Notes: generated by a model from the sequence alone, not told the origin. A stretch of 10,522 bases of DNA from Sphingomonadales bacterium (GCA_027486275.1 JAIXPM010000353.1:1-10522), one strand, 5' to 3'; shown: positions 1 through 6,771, counted from the first letter of the stretch. Program-made: numbers and translations.

Positions 1-665
1 GCCGGCTGGGCGGCGCGGCCGAGCTTGCGATCCTTCAGCAAATGCCAGGCCCCGACAGCGCCGACGACCAGCGCGGTTGTGAGGTAAGCGCCGAGCAGCG
101 TGTGCGACAGGCGGTAGGGCATGGACGGGTTGAACACCACTTCCAGCCAGCTGGTCGCGTAAAATTGGCCATTGGCGCCAATGGCATAGCCTTGCGGCGT
201 CTGCATCCAACTGTTGACCACGATGATCCAGAAGGCCGAGATGGTGGTGCCGATGGCCACCAGGCAGGTGGCCATGAAATGGAGTTTCTTGCCGACCCGA
301 TCGAGCCCGAACAGCATGACACCCAGGAAACCGGATTCCAGGAAGAAGGCCGATAGCACTTCATAGGCCATCAACGGGCCAATGACGGGGCCAGCCTTGT
401 CCGAAAGGGCCGACCAGTTTGATCCGAATTGATAGGCCATGACGATGCCCGACACCACACCCATGCCAAAGGCGATGGCAAAGATCTTCAGCCAGTAATT
501 GAACAGCTGCAGATAGACATCGCGGCCCGTCTTCAGCCAAAGCCCTTCCAGAACAGCAAGATAGCTGGCCAACCCGATCGAGAAAGCCGGGAAGATGAAG
601 TGGAACGAGACGGTGAAGGCGAACTGGAAGCGGGCCAGCGTCAGAGCAGACACATCGTCAAACAT
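1..665 (-). CDS. cydA: Cytochrome bd-type quinol oxidase subunit I, CioA-like (3' end outside window)
   Basis: Subunit I of a membrane-bound cytochrome bd oxidase, which oxidises quinol and reduces oxygen to water using two b hemes and heme d. 221 codons are visible, of about 470-530 in the family. They carry the family landmarks: H22 (matching E. coli H19, a heme ligand), E102 and E110 in the helix reading YEVLSAFFLESGF (E. coli E99/E107, proton path and heme), H188 in YRLSHTLLGAYL (E. coli H186, heme b558 ligand), and several hydrophobic helices. Wording such as NSWMQTP and MAYEVLSAFFLESGFLGVML resembles the cyanide-insensitive CioA subgroup more than E. coli CydA. The quinol-binding Q-loop lies beyond the window, so subtype is inferred. 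The ATG start is supported by an AAGGAG Shine-Dalgarno at 671-676. It is the first gene of its operon as seen here; a subunit II gene is expected downstream, outside the window. Confidence 0.95.
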   Translation of the reverse strand, partial: MFDDVSALTLARFQFAFTVSFHFIFPAFSIGLASYLAVLEGLWLKTGRDVYLQLFNYWLKIFAIAFGMGVVSGIVMAYQFGSNWSALSDKAGPVIGPLMAYEVLSAFFLESGFLGVMLFGLDRVGKKLHFMATCLVAIGTTISAFWIIVVNSWMQTPQGYAIGANGQFYATSWLEVVFNPSMPYRLSHTLLGAYLTTALVVGAVGAWHLLKDRKLGRAAQP

Positions 666-734
666 ATGGCTCCTTCCCGGCGCGCGCGCGACCGTGTAGC
701 CGGAGTGAAAATGCAGTGCTTATGGCGGGGAATC
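666..734. promoter_or_regulatory. Short divergent intergenic region between the bd oxidase gene and fhs
   Basis: Only 69 bp separate the two divergent start codons, so the promoters of both genes must sit here or reach into each other's coding sequence. The stretch holds the oxidase ribosome binding site (minus strand, 671-676), an alternating GC run at 680-690, and a GGAG at 702-705 lying 5 nt before an upstream ATG (711) that is in frame with fhs. No convincing -35/-10 pair was found by eye on either strand. Confidence 0.4.
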
Positions 735-2456
735 ATGGCAACGGACATTGAAATTGCGCGGGCAGCGACATTGCGCCCCATCCGGGCGATCGCAGCCGGG
801 CTGGGCCTGGCGGAAACCGACATCGAACCGCACGGGCATTATATTGCCAAAATTGCGGCCTGTGCGCTGCCGGCGGTGGCCGGCCGTGATCCGGCGGCTG
901 GCGGCGATGTGCCGGCGGCTGGCGGCAAGCTGATTCTGGTGACCGCCGTCAATCCAACACCGGCGGGCGAAGGGAAGACCACCACAACCGTGGGCCTCGC
1001 TGATGCCCTCAACCGCATCGGCCGCCGCGCTGTGATCGCGCTGCGGGAACCCAGCCTGGGACCCGTGTTCGGCCGCAAGGGCGGCGCCACCGGCGGCGGC
1101 CAGGCGCAGGTGCTGCCGATGGAGAAGATTAACCTGCACTTCACCGGCGATTTCCACGCCATCACCTCGGCCCACAATCTGCTCGCCGCGATGATCGACA
1201 ATGCGGTGCATTTCGCAACGCCAATGCCATCGGGCGCCGCCATCAACCCACGGACGGTCAACTGGCGGCGCGTGCTGGACATGAACGACCGCGCGCTGCG
1301 CCAGATCGTTTCGGGCATGGGCACCGGCAACCACCCGCTGCGCGAAACCGGGTTCGACATCACGGTCGCTTCGGAAGTGATGGCGATCCTGTGCCTGGCC
1401 GACGACGTGGCCGATCTGCAGGCCCGCCTTGCCCGCATCCGGGTGGCCAAGGATACCGCCGGCAACCCCGTCACCGCCGGCGATGTGGGTGCGGCCGGCG
1501 CCATGGCGGCGTTGCTGCTGGATGCCATGCAGCCCAATCTGGTGCAGTCGATCCACGGCTCCCCTGCCCTCATCCATGGCGGGCCGTTCGCCAACATCGC
1601 CCATGGCTGCAATTCGGTGATCGCCACCCGCACGGCGCTGGCGCTGGGCGAGTTCGCCGTCACCGAAGCCGGGTTCGGGGCCGATCTGGGGGCGGAGAAA
1701 TTCGCCCATATCAAGTGCCGCTCCGCCGGTCTCGCCCCGGCCGTGGCCGTGGTGGTGGCGACGGTGCGCGCGCTCAAATATCATGGCGGCATGGCGCTGG
1801 CCGATTTGGGCACCGCCGATGCGGTCGCCCTTGATCGCGGCCTCGAAGTGCTGGCCCGCCATGTCGAGAATCTGCAAAGCCTTGGCCTGCCCGTCGCCGT
1901 GGCCATCAACGCCTTCAGCAACGATCGGCCAGAAGAGCAGCAACAGGTGCTCGCCCACTGCCGCGACGTGCTGGGCGTCGCCGCTCATTTGTGCAGCCAC
2001 TGGGCCGACGGCCCGGCCGGCGCGGAGGAATTGGCCCGCAGCGTCGCCGCCCTGGCCGACGCCAATGCCGATCCTCACGCCGCCTTCACCCCGCTCTATG
2101 CCACCGGCACCGACGTGTATGACGCGCTCACCATCGTGGCCACCCGCATCCACCGTGCCGCCCAGGTCACCCTTTCGCCGGCCGCGCAGAAGCAGCTGGC
2201 CGCGCTGCGCCACGAAGGCCTGGCCAATCTGCCGGTGTGCCTCGCCAAGACGCCCTACAGCTTCACCGCGGATGAAAAAGTGCGCGGCGCGGTGTTCGGG
2301 CACGACCTGCCCATCCGCGAACTGCGGCTGGCCGCCGGCGCCGGCTTCATCGTCGCGCTCGCCGGCGAAATCGCCACCATGCCCGGCCTGCCCAAGCAGC
2401 CATCGGCCATCGGCATCCACCTCGATGCGCAAGGCCGGATCGAAGGGCTGAGCTGA
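735..2456 (+). CDS. fhs: Formate--tetrahydrofolate ligase (10-formyl-THF synthetase)
   Basis: Cytoplasmic enzyme (EC 6.3.4.3) that makes 10-formyl-tetrahydrofolate from formate, THF and ATP, feeding one-carbon units to purine synthesis or detoxifying formate. The product is 573 aa, slightly longer than the usual 555-560. Landmarks: MATDIEIARAATL at the N-terminus; the ATP-binding P-loop TPAGEGKT at residues 75-82; the REPSLGPVFGRKGGATGGG block; HFTGDFHAITSAHNLL; the IHGGPFANIAHGCNS block; KTPYSFTADEK; and GFIVALAGEIATMPGLP near the C-terminus. The frame stays open upstream to 429, but that part is antisense to the oxidase gene and looks non-coding. ATG 735 is chosen because the family N-terminus begins there. 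ATG 711 (adding 8 residues) has the better-placed GGAG and is a real alternative. An extra Ala/Gly/Pro-rich segment precedes the P-loop. The gene is convergent with the peptidase/inhibitor unit, with 21 bp between stop codons. Confidence 0.96.
   Translation: MATDIEIARAATLRPIRAIAAGLGLAETDIEPHGHYIAKIAACALPAVAGRDPAAGGDVPAAGGKLILVTAVNPTPAGEGKTTTTVGLADALNRIGRRAVIALREPSLGPVFGRKGGATGGGQAQVLPMEKINLHFTGDFHAITSAHNLLAAMIDNAVHFATPMPSGAAINPRTVNWRRVLDMNDRALRQIVSGMGTGNHPLRETGFDITVASEVMAILCLADDVADLQARLARIRVAKDTAGNPVTAGDVGAAGAMAALLLDAMQPNLVQSIHGSPALIHGGPFANIAHGCNSVIATRTALALGEFAVTEAGFGADLGAEKFAHIKCRSAGLAPAVAVVVATVRALKYHGGMALADLGTADAVALDRGLEVLARHVENLQSLGLPVAVAINAFSNDRPEEQQQVLAHCRDVLGVAAHLCSHWADGPAGAEELARSVAALADANADPHAAFTPLYATGTDVYDALTIVATRIHRAAQVTLSPAAQKQLAALRHEGLANLPVCLAKTPYSFTADEKVRGAVFGHDLPIRELRLAAGAGFIVALAGEIATMPGLPKQPSAIGIHLDAQGRIEGLS
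891..926 (+). repeat. In-frame 15-bp direct repeat, 21-bp period, inside fhs
   Basis: CCGGCGGCTGGCGGC occurs at 891-905 and again at 912-926, encoding PAAGG twice (residues 53-57 and 60-64). It falls in a segment (about residues 46-64) that is longer and more Ala/Gly-rich than in typical family members, just before the strand leading to the P-loop. It looks like a small slippage duplication in a surface loop. Confidence 0.8.
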
Positions 2457-2482
2457 CCGGGCTGGCCTGCCGCCTGCTCAGC
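2447..2482. terminator. Possible bidirectional hairpin between convergent fhs and inhibitor genes
   Basis: GCTGAGC at 2447-2453 and its exact reverse complement GCTCAGC at 2476-2482 can form a 7-bp stem around a 22-nt GC-rich loop. The fhs stop codon lies in the loop and the inhibitor stop codon in one arm. There is no T-tract on either side, so it is not a classical intrinsic terminator. Position alone suggests a terminator or RNA 3'-end role. Confidence 0.3.
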
Positions 2483-2762
2483 GCACCACGAGATCGATCT
2501 CCACGGTCTTCACCGGCTGATCGGGCGCCCACGGCCGCGCCAGCCGGGCGGTGATGCGATAGCGGCCGGCTGGGGCCTGCACCTGAACCTGGCCGCCGGC
2601 CGGATCGCCCAGCTGGCCCGGCGCGGCGGCCGGTGTGGTATCGGCGATCTGCTGCACGCCCGCCGGCAAGGTGAGCCGCCATTCATGGCCGGTGGCCGGC
2701 CCGCGCGGCAGCGGCAGCACGATCGCGGCACCGGCCTGGCCTTCGATGACGACCGGCACCAT
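2478..2762 (-). CDS. Chagasin-family (MEROPS I42) cysteine peptidase inhibitor
   Basis: A 94-aa, one-domain protein predicted to block papain-family (C1A) peptidases by filling the active-site cleft with three loops. All three chagasin loop motifs are recognisable in order. Loop 2 is GPATGHEW (residues 21-28; family form NPTTGYxW). Loop 4 is the GDPAGG segment (52-57). Loop 6 is ARPWAP (75-80; the family RPW), followed by the last strand KTVEIDLVV. There is no signal peptide or lipobox, so the protein should be cytoplasmic, unlike many bacterial relatives. The start codon overlaps the stop of the upstream peptidase gene (TGATG, 1 shared base), and no good Shine-Dalgarno precedes it, which points to translational coupling. 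The upstream neighbour is itself a C1A peptidase, the obvious target. Family assignment is firm; the pairing is inferred from context. Confidence 0.9.
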   Translation of the reverse strand: MVPVVIEGQAGAAIVLPLPRGPATGHEWRLTLPAGVQQIADTTPAAAPGQLGDPAGGQVQVQAPAGRYRITARLARPWAPDQPVKTVEIDLVVR

Positions 2763-4813
2763 CAGGGTCGCCAGGCCGCAGTATACACCCGCCGGTCGCT
2801 GCCCACGCAGAAGATATCGAGGAAATCGGGCGCCCGCACGGCCGCCGTCACCATCGTGCCGGGTGCCGCCACGCCATCAAGGATGCGCCACCAGCCGCGC
2901 CATTTCTGCATTCCCGGTGACCAGGCGGCAGAATAGATGCCGCCATCCTGCCCGACGGCAAAGATATCCAGCCGATCAGCCGAACGCGACACCGCAAACA
3001 CGCTGCTGTTGGGCGCGGCCTTGAAATGCCCCACCGGCCACCAGCCGCGCCAATTGGTGTCGCCCGCCTGCCAGGCAGCCGTATAGACCTGCATGTCGGT
3101 GCCGATACAGAAGATGTCCAGCTTGTCGAGCCCGCGCGACACGCCAAACACGCTGGTGCCGGGCGCGGCCACGCCGCCGGCCACCGGCCACCAGCCGCGC
3201 CAGCTGGTATCCCCGGGTTTCCAAGCCGCCGTGTAAATGCGCTGATCGGTGCCGACGCAGAAGATATCGAGATGATCCTTGCGCCGGCTGACGGCGGTGA
3301 CGCTGGTGTTGGGTGCGGCAACCCCACCCTGCACCCGCCACCAGCCGCGCCAGCTGGTATCGCCGGGCTGCCATGCCGCCGTGTAGATGCCGCGATCGCT
3401 GCCCACGCAGAAAATGTCGAGCTTGTCGGCACTGCGGCACACGGCGTGGACATCGGTGCCCGGTGCCGCCACCCCGCCCTGCACCCGCCACCAGCCGCGC
3501 CAGCCATCGGTGAAGGCCGGTTCCCAGGCGGCGGTGTAGATGCCGCGATCGCTGCCCACGCAGAAGGCATCCAGCTTGTTGGTGCTGCGCGAGACCAGCG
3601 TGATGCTGGAATCGGGTGCAGCCACACCACCCTGGATGCGCCACCAGCCGCGCCAGCCATCGGTAAAGGCCGGCTGCCACGCTGCCGTATAGATGCCGCG
3701 ATCGGTGCCGGCCACGGTGATATCGAGATGATCGCGGCTGCGCGAGGCGGCGAACACCGATGTGTCTGCGGTTGCAACGCCGTTGGCCACCGTCCACCAG
3801 CCGCGCCATTTGCTGCTGGCCGGCGGGATGGCGCCCTGGCAGCCATAAAAGGCCTCGTTGTCGATGTTGCTGTCCCCATAGGCGATCTTGAAATAGCCGG
3901 CCCCGGTACCATCGGCGCGCGCGGCGCCGCCAAAGCCGGTGCCCCAGCTGTTGCGGCAGATCCAGCAGCCATCATCATCGTCATAGCCAACCACCATCAC
4001 GGCATGGCCGCCGCGCACATCGCCGGTGGCGTGGCTGTAGACGCCGCCGTTGTAGCTGTCGAAATCCTCATAGACGGTATAGCCGCAGATCAGCGGGCCG
4101 ACGTTGGCGATATAGGTCTTGCGGGCGTCGCCGGTCCACGCCGTGATTTCGGTGATCTTCCAGATCAGGCGGTTGCGATCGGCGATGGCGCGCACATAGG
4201 CGCGCCACAGATCATCGCCGGGCAGATCGACGGGTGGGCTGTCGAAGGCCGACATATAGGGCAGATCGGTTTCACCAACGATGCCGCGCGTTTTGGCCTG
4301 CTGCAGGCAATCATTATTGTTCCAGCCGCCGCAATTTGGGCCATGGCTGCTGTTGAAGTGCGAATCCGCTTCGGAAAGATCAGGCGCGGTGATGGCCTGT
4401 TCGATGGCGGCTTGGGTGGCGATCAGCCCGCAGGCCGCAAACGACACGCAACTGCCGCAGAACATCTGGTCAGTCACCGGGCCCACCACGCCGCGATCGC
4501 GCCAATCGAATTTGCGCGGGCGGTTCGATGGCGGCGATGACAGCGCCGCAGAGCGGGTGCGGCTGCGCGGCCTGGTGGTGCTCGCGGTGGGGATATTGTC
4601 CAGCTGGCGCATCCGGTCGGCCGCAAAGATGGCCGGCATCCGGGTGAGCATCAGCCGCTGGGCGTTGGCGAGCGCGGCCTGCGTGGCCTGCGGGCTGGCC
4701 GGTTCATAGCCCAGCCCGCGCGGCTTGAAATCGGCTGGCAACGCACGCGCTTCCCAACGCAAGTTGCGGTTGGTGATTTCGCGGCGAATGATTGTGAGTG
4801 TCGGTCTTGCCAT
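2762..4813 (-). CDS. Papain-like (C1A) cysteine peptidase with C-terminal seven-bladed lectin-type beta-propeller
   Basis: 683 aa. Residues 1-100 form a pro-region-like segment ending in a basic Ser/Pro/Arg-rich linker (about 80-101). The C1A domain spans about 101-330: KFDWRD start, oxyanion Q116, nucleophile C122 in CGSC, H270 in GGHAVMVVGYD and N288 in RNSWGTGFG, so the active site is complete. Papain's Trp after the catalytic Cys is Val here. Residues 336-683 are seven blades of 50-51 aa, each opening with WRGWW (W336, 387, 438, 488, 538, 588, 638) and ending near IYTAAW, like the fucose-binding PLL lectin propellers of Photorhabdus; the sugar ligand is unknown. No signal peptide is seen, and an in-frame TGA 24 nt upstream with no start codon between rules out a longer form. 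AAGGTGG (4824-4830) serves as ribosome binding site. The gene overlaps the inhibitor gene by one base. Likely role: a protease directed to glycans or cell surfaces, by an unknown export route. Confidence 0.92.
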   Translation of the reverse strand: MARPTLTIIRREITNRNLRWEARALPADFKPRGLGYEPASPQATQAALANAQRLMLTRMPAIFAADRMRQLDNIPTASTTRPRSRTRSAALSSPPSNRPRKFDWRDRGVVGPVTDQMFCGSCVSFAACGLIATQAAIEQAITAPDLSEADSHFNSSHGPNCGGWNNNDCLQQAKTRGIVGETDLPYMSAFDSPPVDLPGDDLWRAYVRAIADRNRLIWKITEITAWTGDARKTYIANVGPLICGYTVYEDFDSYNGGVYSHATGDVRGGHAVMVVGYDDDDGCWICRNSWGTGFGGAARADGTGAGYFKIAYGDSNIDNEAFYGCQGAIPPASSKWRGWWTVANGVATADTSVFAASRSRDHLDITVAGTDRGIYTAAWQPAFTDGWRGWWRIQGGVAAPDSSITLVSRSTNKLDAFCVGSDRGIYTAAWEPAFTDGWRGWWRVQGGVAAPGTDVHAVCRSADKLDIFCVGSDRGIYTAAWQPGDTSWRGWWRVQGGVAAPNTSVTAVSRRKDHLDIFCVGTDQRIYTAAWKPGDTSWRGWWPVAGGVAAPGTSVFGVSRGLDKLDIFCIGTDMQVYTAAWQAGDTNWRGWWPVGHFKAAPNSSVFAVSRSADRLDIFAVGQDGGIYSAAWSPGMQKWRGWWRILDGVAAPGTMVTAAVRAPDFLDIFCVGSDRRVYTAAWRP
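2765..3808 (-). repeat. Seven tandem 150-153 bp repeats encoding the propeller blades
   Basis: Seven copies of the WRGWW codons appear on the plus strand as CCACCAGCCGCGCCA or close variants. Their minus-strand starts are at about 3808, 3655, 3502, 3352, 3202, 3052 and 2902. The first two units are 153 bp (with an extra AFTDG-type linker residue) and the others 150 bp. Nucleotide identity is high among the central units, for example the stretches encoding GSDRGIYTAAW. This indicates fairly recent internal duplication or ongoing gene conversion. Confidence 0.9.
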
Positions 4814-4823
4814 GGTCGCATCC

Positions 4824-4836
4824 CCACCTTCGGTGG
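4824..4836 (-). promoter_or_regulatory. Hairpin covering the ribosome binding site of the peptidase gene
   Basis: In the minus-strand transcript CCACC-GAA-GGTGG forms a 5-bp GC-rich stem with a 3-nt loop. Its 3' arm and loop contain the AAGGTGG Shine-Dalgarno of the peptidase gene, 10 nt before the ATG. If the stem forms, it would lower translation of the peptidase. A G-U pair could add one more step. Confidence 0.4.
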
Positions 4837-4856
4837 ATCAAGTCAATCGACTGATC
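4836..4856. promoter_or_regulatory. Imperfect dyad in the peptidase leader
   Basis: GATCAAGTC (4836-4844) and GACTGATC (4849-4856) are inverted copies with one extra A, around a 4-bp centre AATC. This lies between the tentative promoter and the ribosome binding site, so it could be an operator or a second leader hairpin. No regulator family is recognisable. Confidence 0.3.
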
Positions 4857-4874
4857 CTGGGCGACCCTGACCGA

Positions 4875-4903
4875 AGGATATCATCCCTGCCGACAATTAC
4901 CAA
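4875..4903 (-). promoter_or_regulatory. Tentative promoter of the peptidase-inhibitor unit
   Basis: On the minus strand TTGGTA (4903-4898) and TATCCT (4880-4875) are separated by 17 bp, each matching the sigma-70 consensus at 4 of 6 positions. Transcription would start near 4868, about 55 nt before the ATG. The 147-bp gap (4814-4960) after the TPR gene is the longest between minus-strand genes, which supports an independent promoter here, but the boxes are weak. Confidence 0.3.
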
Positions 4904-4960
4904 CGCCCGATTATGGCGCCGGCCGTTGGCTTGCGTGGTAGCAATGACCGCGCCGAACGA

Positions 4961-6721
4961 TCAAAGCCGCTCCAGCTTCAGCCACTTCGGATCGCCGGCC
5001 CAGGCGCGGCGGAACGCGGCCTGCGCGGCAGCGGCTTCCGGCTTGTGGCCAGCGGCGGCTTCGCTGATGGCAAGGCCGAACAGCGCCCAGCCATTGCGCG
5101 GCGTCTGCGCCAAGGCTGCGCGGAAGGCGGCGCTGGCGCCGGCGTGATCGCCCGCCAAATGCAGCGCCGCGCCCAGGGACTGGTTCACCGGGTAGTGCCA
5201 GTAATTTGGCTCCATATAGGGGATGGTGGCCTCGATGGCGGCGGCGGCGCGGAAAAATGTGGCAGCTTGTGCATATCGCCGGCGCGCCATCGCCCAGCGG
5301 CCTTGCGCGACATGATCGGCAACATCGACAATGGCAGCCATGGGCAGGCCCTGCTGGGTGAGCGTGGCAGCGCCCGGGTGCTGCTTCAGCGCCAGCAGCG
5401 CGGCACGTTCCGTGTCAAACGCGGCCTTGTCGCCCTGAGCCGCGCGGGCGGTGGCGCGGGCGAAATGGCGCATGGCCGCCGGCAGCGGCAGCCGCGCATC
5501 GGGGGCCGGCATCGCCACGATGTCCGCCGGGGTGCCAATCATTGCCATGGCCTGATAGGGCGCGGCATCCACCGCCTGCACCGTGCCCAAACTGGCCGAG
5601 GTTTCGGCATCCATCATCCCGGCCAGCCGGCTGGCCTGCGCCCGCACCGTCGCCATGTCGCCGGCCATCAGGGCCGAGGTGACGATGAAATGGACATTGT
5701 GGGGATAATAGCCATAGCGCAGCATGCCCTTGTCACCCGTGGCGGCAATCCAGGCTTCATCGGCACGGGCGGCTTCGATGTTGGCGCGGATCGAATCCTG
5801 ATAGCGCCCGCGCCGGTGCCAGATGTGGGCCGGCATGTGCACCAGATGGGCGGCATTGCGGATATTGCGGGCGCGGGCCAGCCGGTCCGCCGCGGCTTCG
5901 GCGCGGGCGGGATCGGGCAGTTCCAGCATGTGGATATAGAGATGCGCGGCCTGCACATGGCCGGGATTGCGGCGCAGCACCGTCTCCAGCAGGCGCACGG
6001 CTTCACCGCTGTTGCCCACCGGCTTGCCATCGGGCAGCCAGTAATTCCACGGGCTTGTGTCCATCACCGCTTCGGCGGCGAGGGCGGCAAGCTCGTCATC
6101 GGCCGGCCAGCGTGCGGCGACCGCCAGCATGGCATCGGCATAGGCCTTGTCGAGCGCGGCGCGGTCGGCACCCTCGTCGCGCGAATAGCGGGTGGCAAGC
6201 GCCGTGATCAGCGCTTGCTCCTTCGGGCCGGCGCGGTCTCTCAGGGCCATGGCGCGGTCCAGCGCTGCCAGCGCCGCCGGGCGATCCCGCCCGTCCATCG
6301 GCGCGTTGATATTGGGGCCCAATGCCATCGCTTCGCCCCACCAGCACAGCGCGCAATCCGGCGCGAGGGCCTGCGCGCGGCGGAAAGAGGCAACCGCGCC
6401 GGCGTGATTGAAGCCATAGCTGAGCATCAGCCCCTGCGTGAACCAGCGCCGCGCCTGCGGCTGGGCAGGTCCCAACGACAGGCGGATGGCGGCAAGATCG
6501 GCCAGATAGGGCACGCCGCCCGTCTCGCTGGCCGGTGCGGCGATGGCGGCGGCCGCCAGCAGCGCGCGGTTGGGGCCGGCGCGGCGCGGCCCGCACAACG
6601 CCGCGGCCTGGGTGGTGGGATCAAGCGCGGCGAGCAGGGCAGGCGAAAGCGCCGGTTCGCTGGCAGTGACAGGCACCAGAATGGCGGTGAGCAACAGCAG
6701 ATGGCGTGCGGATATGATCAT
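4961..6721 (-). CDS. Exported TPR-repeat protein of unknown function
   Basis: 586 aa with a short Sec signal peptide (basic SARH, then LLLLTAILVPVTA, likely cut after A20), so probably periplasmic. The body is alpha-helical and tetratricopeptide-like. A first unit lies around residues 90-135 (RRWFTQGLMLSYGFNHAGAV, then ASFRRAQALAPDCALCWWGEA and LGPNIN). Others lie around 240-310, and a C-terminal set around 470-586 includes NQSLGAALHLAGDHAGASAAF and NGWALFGLA. Strongly patterned blocks are HLYIHMLELPDPA (260-272), HLVHMPAHIWHRRGRY (292-307) and YYPHNVHF (338-345). I recognise these as typical of a widespread uncharacterised TPR family; no enzymatic role is known to me. The start is supported by GGGGGAGG about 6 nt upstream. 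It follows the phospholipase D gene by 50 bp, so the two may be co-transcribed. Function unassigned. Confidence 0.88.
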   Translation of the reverse strand: MIISARHLLLLTAILVPVTASEPALSPALLAALDPTTQAAALCGPRRAGPNRALLAAAAIAAPASETGGVPYLADLAAIRLSLGPAQPQARRWFTQGLMLSYGFNHAGAVASFRRAQALAPDCALCWWGEAMALGPNINAPMDGRDRPAALAALDRAMALRDRAGPKEQALITALATRYSRDEGADRAALDKAYADAMLAVAARWPADDELAALAAEAVMDTSPWNYWLPDGKPVGNSGEAVRLLETVLRRNPGHVQAAHLYIHMLELPDPARAEAAADRLARARNIRNAAHLVHMPAHIWHRRGRYQDSIRANIEAARADEAWIAATGDKGMLRYGYYPHNVHFIVTSALMAGDMATVRAQASRLAGMMDAETSASLGTVQAVDAAPYQAMAMIGTPADIVAMPAPDARLPLPAAMRHFARATARAAQGDKAAFDTERAALLALKQHPGAATLTQQGLPMAAIVDVADHVAQGRWAMARRRYAQAATFFRAAAAIEATIPYMEPNYWHYPVNQSLGAALHLAGDHAGASAAFRAALAQTPRNGWALFGLAISEAAAGHKPEAAAAQAAFRRAWAGDPKWLKLERL

Positions 6722-6771
6722 GACCGGCCTCCCCCAAAAGCGACGGCATGATAGTGCCAGATCGGGCCGGA

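Noticed and set aside
680..690. Alternating GC run as a Z-DNA or regulatory element
   Set aside because: Only 11 bp in a very GC-rich background, and it has no conserved partner feature.
429..734. N-terminal extension of fhs by about 100 residues
   Set aside because: It is antisense to the bd oxidase gene, rich in charged residues, and has no counterpart in the Fhs family as known to me.
720..2432. 570-residue minus-strand open frame opposite fhs
   Set aside because: Composition is Gly/His/Arg-rich with no motif, and it is fully antisense to a textbook Fhs sequence.
2765..3808. CRISPR-like regularly spaced repeats
   Set aside because: The period is 150-153 bp, in frame, and encodes propeller blades; there are no short unique spacers.
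3026..4540. 504-residue plus-strand open frame with PPAAP repeats
   Set aside because: The repeats mirror the WRGWW blade codons of the peptidase gene on the other strand; no independent coding signal.
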